A DNA stretch of 39,073 nt from Metasolibacillus sp. (GTDB lineage: Bacteria; Bacillota; Bacilli; Bacillales_A; Planococcaceae): positions 1 through 39,073 of the forward strand of contig NZ_JAMBIZ010000035.1 of NCBI RefSeq assembly GCF_025291715.1, written 5' to 3'. Shown piece after piece: positions 1 through 7,099 of the stretch. How positions within the stretch are numbered: the first letter of the stretch is position 1; every line of letters starts with the position of its first letter. Below the pieces are notes generated by a model that was given only the letters and a program-made list of their open reading frames with translations, was not told where the DNA came from and ran no database searches. A program made the translations under genes and the position numbers.

Positions 1-2
1 AA

Positions 3-503
3 GTATGGGTAGCGGATATTACGTATATATGGACAAGTGAAGGATGGTTGTATCTAGCGACAATTATGGAGCTGTTTTCAAGGAGAATTATCGGATGGGC
101 GATGGATGCGAGGATGACAAAAGAGTTAGTGATTCTTGCCTTAAAACGGGCAATTAGAGCTCAATCTCCAACTTCTGGACTTATTCATCACTCTGATCGT
201 GGGAGCCAGTATGCATCGAAGGAATACCAACAAGTATTACGAACTAACGGAATCATCACAAGCATGAGCAGAAAAGGAAACTGTTACGATAATGCATGTA
301 TTGAGTCGTTTCATAGCGTGATCAAACGAGAACTAGTTTTTCACGAAAAGTATAAAACGAGAGATCAAGCCAAGAAAAGTATCATTGAATACATCGTTAG
401 TTTCTATAACTACAAACGGATCCACTCATATACAAATTATATGTCGCCAGTTGCATACGAAAAGCAATATTTCGAAGTTTTACAGAAAACTAGAGTCATA
501 TAA
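3..503 (+). CDS. IS3-family transposase OrfB, C-terminal part (5' truncated by window edge)
   Basis: This is the catalytic (rve, DDE) core of an IS3-family transposase, which cuts and joins the IS ends. The frame is open from base 3 and reads [18 protein letters not shown], giving the first catalytic Asp in ADITYI. The second Asp lies in HHSDRGSQY and the Glu in [11 protein letters not shown]; the conserved tail YNYKRIHSY...SPVAYE follows. All three DDE residues are present, so the visible part looks intact. The TTG at 48 is an internal codon, not the start. The true start, and probably an upstream orfA, lie beyond the left edge. Confidence 0.93.
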   Translation, partial: VWVADITYIWTSEGWLYLATIMELFSRRIIGWAMDARMTKELVILALKRAIRAQSPTSGLIHHSDRGSQYASKEYQQVLRTNGIITSMSRKGNCYDNACIESFHSVIKRELVFHEKYKTRDQAKKSIIEYIVSFYNYKRIHSYTNYMSPVAYEKQYFEVLQKTRVI

Positions 504-517
504 TCTACCCCTTTTAA

Positions 518-563
518 CCTCACAAATAATTTAAGGGTTACGCCCCTTAAATTATTTGTGAGG
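518..563. repeat. perfect 20-bp inverted repeat in the IS tail
   Basis: Arms 518-537 and 544-563 are exact reverse complements (left arm CCTCACAAATAATTTAAGGG) around the 6-nt loop TTACGC. It lies between the transposase stop and the IS end. No T-run follows on either strand, so it is not a standard intrinsic terminator. It may limit read-through into or out of the transposase gene. Confidence 0.8.
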
Positions 564-628
564 CGAGCAAGCGATAGCGCGATAGATTCAGAGCGAAATC
601 TCAATTTCCTCTGTCCATTTTCTTGACA

Positions 629-736
629 TAGTATCAAGTTGCTTTGTGAGATAATATTTCTAGCTATATAATTTTGAGAAATTCCTTTATCTTCTCTAAT
701 TTTTTTAATTGTTGTACCTAGTTTGATATTTTCCAA
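629..736 (-). pseudogene. PlcR/Rgg-like (RNPP-type) HTH regulator, cut by the IS
   Basis: A TTG start at 736 follows a strong ribosome site (AGGAGGAGAATTAA). The first 33 or so codons give MENIKLGTTIKKIREDKGIS and then QNYIARNIISQSNL, the N-terminal helix-turn-helix of PlcR/Rgg-type regulators that sense peptides. At the IS end (628) the frame runs into IS sequence and family similarity stops, so the peptide-binding TPR part is gone from this side. The remainder, if it survives, would be left of the window. Residues after about 34 in the open frame are encoded by the IS and are not part of the gene. The family call rests on this short segment only. Confidence 0.65.
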
Positions 737-831
737 TTAATTCTCCTCCTAACATATCTTATATGTATTTTTGCATAATAATCTATTTTTTTCAAATTTT
801 GATATATCATGTTTTGAAAGGAGGTAATTTT

Positions 832-888
832 ATGTATGATACAATTATTGTATGTTTAGATTTATGGTTAATAGGAAATGGGAAATAA
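832..888 (+). CDS. putative 18-aa micropeptide, divergent from the regulator
   Basis: ATG at 832 follows an almost perfect ribosome site (AAAGGAGG, 7 nt away). The product is MYDTIIVCLDLWLIGNGK, mostly hydrophobic with two Asp residues. It starts 95 bp from the start of the truncated PlcR/Rgg-like regulator, on the opposite strand. Divergent short hydrophobic peptide genes beside rgg are established in streptococci, which makes a signalling role thinkable. The peptide has no recognisable family motif. It could instead be a leader peptide for what follows. Confidence 0.4.
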   Translation: MYDTIIVCLDLWLIGNGK

Positions 889-941
889 TGTTTTGGTGGA
901 TAGAGAAGTATTTGATAGCTAACTTTGAAGTAACAATATAA
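888..941 (+). CDS. putative 17-aa micropeptide overlapping the previous stop (TAATG)
   Basis: The ATG at 888 shares its A with the TAA stop of the preceding micro-ORF, a layout that favours translational coupling. The product is MFWWIEKYLIANFEVTI, aromatic and amphipathic. No separate ribosome site is visible. It may be the second product of a two-peptide transcript or a chance frame. Its main support is the overlap and the position between regulator and secreted-protein gene. Confidence 0.25.
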   Translation: MFWWIEKYLIANFEVTI

Positions 942-1009
942 TCAGTTTAACATTAATTTCTATTAAAAGTATAAAAATTATGAGTATAGTATCACAAGGA
1001 GGAGAAAAA

Positions 1010-1987
1010 ATGTATAGAAAAATTTTTTCAATATTAATTATTGTAATATTATTATTTTCTTTAACAGTTACTCCTAGTAATATACAAGCGAGTCCTGTTG
1101 ATTTAGATGTTTTAAATGTTGAAGTCGGAGGAGAATCTTTTATAATCAGCGAGAAGCTTTCTACAGATACAAAAAAAATATTGGAAATACAAGGGGAGTC
1201 AACGACAGATATTGTTACAGTTTTTTATAAAACAGGTGATTTTACAATTACATCAGAAGATGGTTCTGTAAAATCTTTTAATATAAAAGATTTTGAATCT
1301 GCTGAAAATCCTGAGTATGCTCCAATGATACCGGAAGAAATAGAAACAGGCGAAAAATATTTACTAGAGAATACTCAATTACCAGGATATCCATCCACAT
1401 TTGCACGTGATGATCCTCATCGGAAATATTTGGGTGATATAAATAAGTCACTAGGATTTGATAATAGTGCCACATGGAATAGAGAAAGCTCATATATACA
1501 CGGAGGTCTTTATGTAGATGTATATAGAGGTACTTATTGGACATATACAGAAGTATTGAAAAAATATACATTTTCGGATAGTACAGCAATTTCTGTTATT
1601 TTAGGTGTTATAGTAGCTGTTGCTGGGTATGGATTTACAGCAGCTGCAGTGATATCTATTCTGCAAGGATTAGGGATTACAGTGATCAGTGAAAAAATTG
1701 CATATGCTATCAGCCCTAGTATTGGTGTTAAACAAAAGCAGGTAGGGCGAGGGTTTGATGTACGTGGACATGGTTTTACTTTAAGTACTAAAAACTGGAC
1801 TAACTATCTGGAAGTGGTTCATCAAGGGAAAATCAAGCTTGAGAGTTATTCGTCTGACCAATATAATTTCTGGTATAATAACTATAGTAACCAAAATGTA
1901 GCTGAGGTGGCTTACCAACAATATCGTTATATTGAAGGTTTGAGAAACACGGCTCCTTATGGTGCAGAATTTTCATGGAGATATTGA
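1010..1987 (+). CDS. secreted protein with internal hydrophobic segment, unknown function
   Basis: I do not recognise this 325-aa protein. ATG 1010 is chosen over ATG 980 because AGGAGG sits just before it and the product then opens with a signal peptide: charged MYRK, a hydrophobic run at residues 5-20, and likely cleavage after SNIQA near residue 27. Residues 30-120 are acidic and beta-rich. A Gly/Ala/Ile-rich hydrophobic stretch spans about 192-234 (it contains VILGVIVAVAGYGF). The tail is aromatic and Tyr-rich. That middle segment resembles membrane-inserting parts of toxins or bacteriocins, but this is shape, not homology. It is followed 11 bp later by a small membrane protein, as toxin-immunity pairs often are. 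The AT-rich base use suggests acquired DNA. Confidence 0.75.
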   Translation: MYRKIFSILIIVILLFSLTVTPSNIQASPVDLDVLNVEVGGESFIISEKLSTDTKKILEIQGESTTDIVTVFYKTGDFTITSEDGSVKSFNIKDFESAENPEYAPMIPEEIETGEKYLLENTQLPGYPSTFARDDPHRKYLGDINKSLGFDNSATWNRESSYIHGGLYVDVYRGTYWTYTEVLKKYTFSDSTAISVILGVIVAVAGYGFTAAAVISILQGLGITVISEKIAYAISPSIGVKQKQVGRGFDVRGHGFTLSTKNWTNYLEVVHQGKIKLESYSSDQYNFWYNNYSNQNVAEVAYQQYRYIEGLRNTAPYGAEFSWRY

Positions 1988-1998
1988 AGGTGATGTGA

Positions 1999-2433
1999 GT
2001 GAAGAAGAATATAATGTTAATTATATTAATAGTTCATATTATATCAGCAATTACTCTGTTTTATGTAGGAAAATGCTATGAATTTGTAGTCTCGTCTACA
2101 AATTCATGGTTGGCAAATTTAATCCTAGGTGTTGTATTATTTTGTTTAATTATTTTTATTAAACCCTCAATAGTTGATAAATTACCTAACTTGTTATTAA
2201 TCCTTTATCCAGTTGCCATTTTACTAATAGGTATTATAGTTTTTTATAAATTACCTGACTACACATATGGTGAAGCACGTAAAATGATTGAGCAAATAAG
2301 TGGGGAGACAACCCGATATAATAAAGGTGATTTTCCAAAAGGGCAAGAAGGTATGTATTATATATACACAGATACATCGGTGTATATAGTAGATGCAGAA
2401 ACAGGCGATTATGTAAAAAGATTGTATGAATAA
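1999..2433 (+). CDS. small membrane protein paired with the secreted protein
   Basis: The 144-aa product has three clear membrane segments in the first 90 residues (about 5-25, 38-55 and 64-84), then a soluble C-terminus with TYGEARKMIEQISGETTRYN and a Tyr-rich end. Start GTG 1999 follows an AAGGTGATG ribosome site, 11 bp after the previous stop, so the two genes form an operon. I do not recognise the family. Size, topology and position would fit an immunity or accessory protein for its neighbour. That role is inferred from context only. Confidence 0.7.
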   Translation: MKKNIMLIILIVHIISAITLFYVGKCYEFVVSSTNSWLANLILGVVLFCLIIFIKPSIVDKLPNLLLILYPVAILLIGIIVFYKLPDYTYGEARKMIEQISGETTRYNKGDFPKGQEGMYYIYTDTSVYIVDAETGDYVKRLYE

Positions 2434-2458
2434 AATGATTTATTTATTATAAAAGGCA

Positions 2459-2506
2459 AAAATCGCATGAAATCAGCACTTATTATTTGATTTCATGCGA
2501 TTTTTT
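2459..2506. terminator. bidirectional intrinsic terminator
   Basis: The arms AATCGCATGAAATCA (2461-2475) and 2488-2502 pair perfectly around a 12-nt loop, with A-rich sequence before and a T-run after. It can end the accessory operon on + and ytzB on -, marking the border between island and core genome. Confidence 0.9.
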
Positions 2507-2510
2507 ATAT

Positions 2511-2825
2511 TTACAGCTTCGTCAGCTCCAACACTGCACCTGAGCGAGCGTCTGCTGCGAATTCGAATGATTCCATTTCGCCATTCATCATACGTGAAAT
2601 GCCGCCACGATAAACAGGAGTTGTTGTAAAGCCATTGCTAAATTCTTCTACTTTCATAAACACCCATGAGCCATCAATCGGCGCTTCTTTTTTGAACTCT
2701 GCCTTAATTTGTTGTAATACTGTGTCTGCTGATAAGTAAGGATCAACGCGTTCGCTAACCTCTTTAATAATAATAGCTGCTGCTAAGCCCGTTGCTACCC
2801 CTAAAACAAAATCTCTCAATTTCAT
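2511..2825 (-). CDS. ytzB: YtzB-like small PepSY-type protein
   Basis: The 104-aa protein starts MKLRDFVLGVATGLAAAIII, one N-terminal membrane segment. A PepSY-like fold follows: AEFKKEAPIDGSWVFMKVEE, then a Gly-rich turn, and FEFAADARSGAVLEL at the end. ATG 2825 is preferred over an upstream in-frame ATG (2861) because AAGGAGGGAAG sits 5 nt before it. Size and position next to ytoP match Bacillus YtzB. PepSY-like proteins are usually anchored outside the membrane and some bind proteases. The exact role is unknown. Confidence 0.7.
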   Translation of the reverse strand: MKLRDFVLGVATGLAAAIIIKEVSERVDPYLSADTVLQQIKAEFKKEAPIDGSWVFMKVEEFSNGFTTTPVYRGGISRMMNGEMESFEFAADARSGAVLELTKL

Positions 2826-2913
2826 TTTTCTTCCCTCCTTATGTCTAACTTTACCATACATAATGTGGCATGTAAAAAATAGAAAATTCGAAGGGCGAAA
2901 TACTTTTTAACTA

Positions 2914-2922
2914 TGTTATAAT
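2914..2922 (+). promoter_or_regulatory. extended -10 promoter for ytoP
   Basis: TGTTATAAT (TGN plus TATAAT) lies 35 bp before the GTG start of ytoP. No good -35 is seen, as is common when an extended -10 is present. Confidence 0.6.
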
Positions 2923-2956
2923 AGGAATGTAATTGAACAAGGGGAGTGTTATAAAA

Positions 2957-4033
2957 GTGAATCAAGAAACAATGGAGCTTTTTAAAACATTAACAGAGCT
3001 ACCGGGAGCGCCGGGTAATGAACGTGCGGTGCGCAGTTTTATGCGCAGCGAGTTAGAGAAGTATGCGGATGAGGTTATTCAGGATAATTTAGGAGGAATT
3101 TTCGGTGTACGTCAATCAGCACAAGCAGATGCGCCGAAAATTTTAGTAGCAGGCCATATGGATGAAGTCGCATTTATGGTGACATCGATTACAGACAATG
3201 GCATGATTCGCTTCCAAACATTGGGTGGCTGGTGGAATCAGGTAATGCTTGCACAGCGTGTGACGTTATATGCGAAGGAGCGCGAAATTCCAGGTGTTAT
3301 CGCTTCAATACCGCCACATTTATTAACCGATGCAGAGCGTGCAAAGCCAATGGATATAAAAAATATGCTAATTGATATTGGGGCAGACTCAAAAGCAGAT
3401 GCGGAGGCAATGGGCGTTCGTCCAGGGCAATCCATCATACCTGTATGTCCGTTTACACCGATGGCAAATCCGAAAAAAATTATGGCGAAAGCTTGGGATA
3501 ATCGCTATGGCTGTGGTTTAGCGATTGAGCTATTAAAAGAATTAAAAGACGAGCAGCTAACAAACCACTTATATTCAGGTGCGAATGTTATGGAAGAGGT
3601 TGGCTTACGTGGTGCTGGTGTTTCAGCAAATATGATTAAGCCGGATTTATTTTTCGCATTAGATGCATCACCAGCAAATGATACATCTGGTGATAAATCA
3701 CAATTCGGTCAATTAGGGCAAGGAGCATTGTTGCGTATTTTGGATGGCACGATGGTAACACATCGCGGCATGCGTGAATTTGTTCTGGATACAGCTGAAT
3801 CTAACAGCATCCCGTATCAATATTTTGTTTCACCAGGTGGTACAGATGCTGGGAAAGTGCATACACAATTAAATGGTGTACCTTCAGCGGTAATCGGTAT
3901 TTGCTCACGTTATATTCATACATCATCCTCAATTATTCACGTTGATGATTATGCAGCAGCGAAAGAGTTATTAGTGAAGCTTGTGAAATCAGCTGATCGC
4001 ACAACGCTTGAAACGATTAAAGCAAACGTATAA
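2957..4033 (+). CDS. ytoP: M42-family aminopeptidase (YtoP, glutamyl aminopeptidase-like)
   Basis: This 358-aa cytosolic metallo-aminopeptidase belongs to peptidase family M42 (FrvX/PepA/YsdC), which removes N-terminal residues from peptides using two metal ions. Motifs in order: [12 protein letters not shown] near the N-terminus, [11 protein letters not shown] (first metal His/Asp), [14 protein letters not shown] (bridging Asp), [12 protein letters not shown] (Glu-Glu catalytic and metal pair), ALDASPAND (metal Asp) and the C-terminal [15 protein letters not shown] (metal His). GTG 2957 is chosen over TTG 2933 because AAGGGGAGTG lies at proper spacing before it. Length matches the family. 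It diverges from ytzB and ends at a strong terminator. Confidence 0.93.
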   Translation: MNQETMELFKTLTELPGAPGNERAVRSFMRSELEKYADEVIQDNLGGIFGVRQSAQADAPKILVAGHMDEVAFMVTSITDNGMIRFQTLGGWWNQVMLAQRVTLYAKEREIPGVIASIPPHLLTDAERAKPMDIKNMLIDIGADSKADAEAMGVRPGQSIIPVCPFTPMANPKKIMAKAWDNRYGCGLAIELLKELKDEQLTNHLYSGANVMEEVGLRGAGVSANMIKPDLFFALDASPANDTSGDKSQFGQLGQGALLRILDGTMVTHRGMREFVLDTAESNSIPYQYFVSPGGTDAGKVHTQLNGVPSAVIGICSRYIHTSSSIIHVDDYAAAKELLVKLVKSADRTTLETIKANV

Positions 4034-4040
4034 AAAATGG

Positions 4041-4071
4041 GGGGTATCGGGTAACCGACACTCCTTTTTTT
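4041..4071 (+). terminator. intrinsic terminator after ytoP
   Basis: GGGGTATCGG pairs with CCGACACTCC (one mismatch, one G-T) around a GTAA tetraloop and is followed by seven T. Confidence 0.85.
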
Positions 4072-4173
4072 ATGAAGCGCAAAGAAATTCGCAGATAAAT
4101 TATAAAAAAGCGCAGATAAGCATCCTTTAAGTATAAAAAACGTCCACTTTTAGGACGGTAGGAGATGAAAAAT

Positions 4174-4692
4174 ATGTTAGTAGCAATTGGTACACAAAAT
4201 AAAGCAAAAACAAGCGCAGTGGAAAAAGTAGTGCGTACATATTTTCCAGAAGCGAATTTTATTCATATCAATGTGGAGTCAGGTGTAGCAGCACAGCCGA
4301 TGTCGGCAGAGGAAACGAGACAAGGAGCAATCAACCGTGCAAAAAATACATTACAACAGACAGAGGCAGATTGGGGCTTTGGCTTAGAGGGTGGCGTTCA
4401 TCAGCTTGAGGATACATTATATTGCTGTAATTGGGGTGCAATTGCGTTAAGAGATGGCACGGTAATTAGCAGTGCAGGCGCGCAATTTATGTTACCTAAT
4501 GAAGTAGCAAACGAAGTACATGCAGGGCAAGAGCTAGGTCCTGTAATGGACGCTTTTGCACAGAAAGAAAACACACGTCACAATGAAGGGGCAATTGGTA
4601 TTTTTACAAATGGTCTCATCAATCGTCAGCAAATGTTTGAGCATATCGTGACATTACTTGTTGGACAAGTTTTATATTTGAATAACAAATAA
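4174..4692 (+). CDS. DUF84 / YjjX-like inosine-xanthosine triphosphatase
   Basis: This 172-aa protein is of the YjjX/DUF84 type, which hydrolyses non-canonical purine nucleotides such as ITP and XTP to keep them out of nucleic acids. Seen: N-terminal VAIGTQNKAKTSAVEKV (the nucleotide-contact loop of the ITPase fold), QPMSAEETRQGAINRA, WGFGLEGGV (metal/phosphate region) and HNEGAIGIFTNGLINR. The start is moved to ATG 4174: the ribosome site GGAG (4161-4164) touches the upstream ATG at 4165 with no spacing, but lies 9 nt from 4174. A small CGTCC/GGACG hairpin (4141-4156) sits just before that site and might affect initiation. Confidence 0.8.
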   Translation: MLVAIGTQNKAKTSAVEKVVRTYFPEANFIHINVESGVAAQPMSAEETRQGAINRAKNTLQQTEADWGFGLEGGVHQLEDTLYCCNWGAIALRDGTVISSAGAQFMLPNEVANEVHAGQELGPVMDAFAQKENTRHNEGAIGIFTNGLINRQQMFEHIVTLLVGQVLYLNNK

Positions 4693-4761
4693 GCAATGTA
4701 GTTGCACAAGTACCTCTAATATTTTAAAATGTATGCTGTAGTAGAAAGTGGGGGAATTTTT

Positions 4762-5283
<522 letters not shown>

Positions 5284-5292
5284 TATTTGTAA

Positions 5293-5325
5293 AGCGTCCA
5301 CTATTACAGAAGGGCGCTCTTTTTT
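5293..5325 (+). terminator. intrinsic terminator after the lipoprotein gene
   Basis: AGCGTCC (5293-5299) pairs with GGGCGCT (5312-5318), followed by C and six T. The next promoter (TGTTATAAT, 5325-5333) begins inside the T-run. Confidence 0.8.
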
Positions 5326-5333
5326 GTTATAAT
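5325..5333 (+). promoter_or_regulatory. extended -10 promoter for ytpQ-ytpR
   Basis: TGTTATAAT lies directly after the terminator. The expected start of transcription (about 5340) would fall right at the ribosome site AAGGGAG (5341-5347), giving a very short leader. Confidence 0.55.
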
Positions 5334-5355
5334 CAATATAAAGGGAGTGACAAAT

Positions 5356-6171
5356 GTGAAATCTCCAGAACTTGTAGAAGCACTCAAACAAAAGCTTGGC
5401 GAGGAGCTTTTTAACTGGTCTTATGATCAAGAAACCGATAAAGTGCGCTTAGAGCATAAAACATTACAGCGCGGTATGGATATTTCAATAGCTGAAATTG
5501 CGGCGAAATATACGACGAAAAAGCAAGCGGCGATTGATGAGGTCGTTTATACGATTGAGCATACATTTGCAGCGATGCTACAGGAGCAAGAGGTGGGCTT
5601 TGGACAATTGTCTGCTGTTTACCCAATTATTCGTTCCGGCTCGTTTCCGAAGGTATCAAAGGAAGGACATGCCTTTGTAACGACAGAGCATACGGCAGAA
5701 ACGCGTATTTTCTATGCCTTGGATTTAGGTACAACATATCGTTTAATTGATGAGACAATGCTTGAAAAGCTTGGTGTGACAGCAGAGCAGATACGGGAAG
5801 TTGCTCGTTTCTCAGTCAAAAAATTGCCAACAGCAACGAAAAAGGATGAGGTATCAGGCAATTTATTTTATTTCCTCAACCATAATGACGGCTATGATGC
5901 GAGCCGTATTTTAAACGAGCAATTTTTGCAGGAAATGGCAGCGCAAATCGAAGGCGACATGACGGTTTCTGTACCGCATCAAGATGTGCTAATAATAGGT
6001 GATATTCGCAACGAAGTAGGGTATGATGTACTAGCGCAGATGACGATGCATTTCTTCTCAATTGGCGCAGTGCCAATCACATCTTTATCATTTATTTATG
6101 ATGAAGGCAATTTAGAGCCGATTTTTATTCTGGCAAAAAACAAAGTGAAAAAGGAGCAAGAGAAACAATGA
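5356..6171 (+). CDS. ytpQ: YtpQ, DUF1444-family protein
   Basis: This 271-aa protein matches Bacillus YtpQ (DUF1444) in size and place. Its function is not established. Visible: an N-terminal KSPELVEALKQKLGEELFNW, IYPIIR-like strands (VYPIIRSGSFPK), FYALDLGTTYRLID, and a conserved C-terminal half with DVLIIGDIRNEVGYDVLAQM. No signal peptide or membrane span is seen. GTG 5356 is preferred over GTG 5347 because AAGGGAG abuts 5347 but is well spaced from 5356. Its stop overlaps the ytpR start (ATGA), so the two are translationally coupled. Confidence 0.82.
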   Translation: MKSPELVEALKQKLGEELFNWSYDQETDKVRLEHKTLQRGMDISIAEIAAKYTTKKQAAIDEVVYTIEHTFAAMLQEQEVGFGQLSAVYPIIRSGSFPKVSKEGHAFVTTEHTAETRIFYALDLGTTYRLIDETMLEKLGVTAEQIREVARFSVKKLPTATKKDEVSGNLFYFLNHNDGYDASRILNEQFLQEMAAQIEGDMTVSVPHQDVLIIGDIRNEVGYDVLAQMTMHFFSIGAVPITSLSFIYDEGNLEPIFILAKNKVKKEQEKQ

Positions 6172-6782
6172 ATGTAGCATACAATAAAGAACATGTTGGT
6201 GATGTGCTTTTAGTACAATTAGCAACGGAAAATATCGTAAAAACAGTAGTGGACAAGCAAGGCGATGTTGCTTTATTAAAAGAAGAAGCAACTGGCGAGG
6301 TAAAGGCATTCAACTTATTCAATGCAAGCAAATATATCGAGCTAACAGCACAGGGTATCGTTGAGCTAACACCAGAGCTTATTGAAAAAATCGAAGCGGC
6401 ATTAATAGCGAACAATGTGACACTATCATTAGATGTTGATTTTTCACCGAAATTTGTCATTGGCTATGTAGAGGCGAAGGAAAAGCATCCAAATGCCGAT
6501 AAGCTGAGCATTTGTAAGGTGAATGTTGGTGAGGAAACATTGCAAATCGTTTGCGGTGCACCAAATGTAGATGCAGGTCAAAAAGTAGTTGTCGCAAAAA
6601 TCGGTGCAGTGATGCCTTCAGGTTTATTAATTAAAGAAGGGAATTTGCGCGGCGTTGATTCATTCGGTATGCTATGTTCAGCACGCGAGCTAGAAATTCC
6701 AAATGCGCCATCAGAAAAAGGAATTTTAGTATTAGCGGAGGATGCTGAGGTCGGCTCAGCGTTTGAAATTCCGACGCGCTAA
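6168..6782 (+). CDS. ytpR: YtpR, tRNA-binding domain protein
   Basis: The 204-aa protein has an N-terminal DUF4479-like domain (about 1-90) and a C-terminal EMAP/PheT-type OB-fold tRNA-binding domain (about 95-200): FVIGYVEAKEKHPNADKLSI, VCGAPNVDAGQKV and SFGMLCSARELEI. This domain is also found at the N-terminus of PheRS beta and is thought to bind tRNA, but YtpR itself has no proven reaction. ATG 6168 overlaps the ytpQ TGA. A terminator follows the gene. Confidence 0.9.
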   Translation: MNVAYNKEHVGDVLLVQLATENIVKTVVDKQGDVALLKEEATGEVKAFNLFNASKYIELTAQGIVELTPELIEKIEAALIANNVTLSLDVDFSPKFVIGYVEAKEKHPNADKLSICKVNVGEETLQIVCGAPNVDAGQKVVVAKIGAVMPSGLLIKEGNLRGVDSFGMLCSARELEIPNAPSEKGILVLAEDAEVGSAFEIPTR

Positions 6783-6808
6783 AATAATAAGGTGTAGAGA
6801 AATGATGA

Positions 6809-6844
6809 GATGACTTTAGCAAATAGCTAACGTCATCTTTTTTC
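6809..6844 (+). terminator. intrinsic terminator after ytpR
   Basis: GATGAC (6809-6814) pairs with GTCATC (6832-6837), with an inner TTAGC/GCTAA stem, then a run of T. Confidence 0.85.
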
Positions 6845-6959
6845 TTAAATTTCCCCATTTCCACTGTGTAATCACTGCCTCAAAGCCGTAAAATATGGTA
6901 TGCTTTTATTATTCTTAGTGCATTTGCAAAATATTAGACACAAAGTATTTTATCATGAT

Positions 6960-7059
6960 TCAGCATAAAACTCGCACCCCTACAGGTGGAGCGATGAATG
7001 CTGAGATAGGCTTTCATTCAGGGGGTATCCCAACGCAATTACGCCAAGGCGTAATTGAT
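6960..7059. repeat. structured intergenic element between ytpR and sftA
   Basis: The 317-bp gap before sftA has no credible gene. It holds nested complementary segments: TCAGCAT (6960-6966) with ATGCTGA (6998-7004) enclosing CACC/GGTG, then a palindrome CAATTACGCC/GGCGTAATTG (7036-7057) with an AA loop. The 16-mer CCAAGGCGTAATTGAT recurs almost unchanged in two other intergenic sites here (26948-26963 and 31877-31893). This argues for a dispersed repeat rather than a gene-specific leader, though a regulatory RNA before sftA is not excluded. Confidence 0.45.
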
Positions 7060-7099
7060 GTTCTAAAAATAATGAGGTTTTAAAGAAGAGAGTGAGCAT

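Larger units (their letters stand above)
1..628 (+). mobile_element. IS3-family insertion sequence, 3' part only
   Basis: The window opens inside an IS3-family element: the end of its transposase gene is followed by about 125 bp of non-coding DNA. The right end is placed at 628 because the reverse complement there starts TGTCAAGAAAATGGACAG, giving the 5'-TG...CA-3' ends normal for this family. The coding frame of a minus-strand regulator breaks exactly there. The left end lies outside the window, so the terminal repeat and target duplication cannot be verified. Confidence is high for the element and moderate for the exact end. Confidence 0.8.

Noticed and set aside
518-563. Rho-independent terminator in the IS tail
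   Set aside because: The stem is perfect but no T-run follows on either strand.
437-736. 99-codon minus-strand frame from TTG 736 taken as one complete protein
   Set aside because: Only the first 33 or so residues look like a regulator; the rest is IS sequence read antisense to the transposase.
1278-1589. 103-codon open frame antisense to the secreted protein gene
   Set aside because: No ribosome site, biased Tyr/His-rich composition, and the opposite strand has a signal peptide and strong ribosome site.
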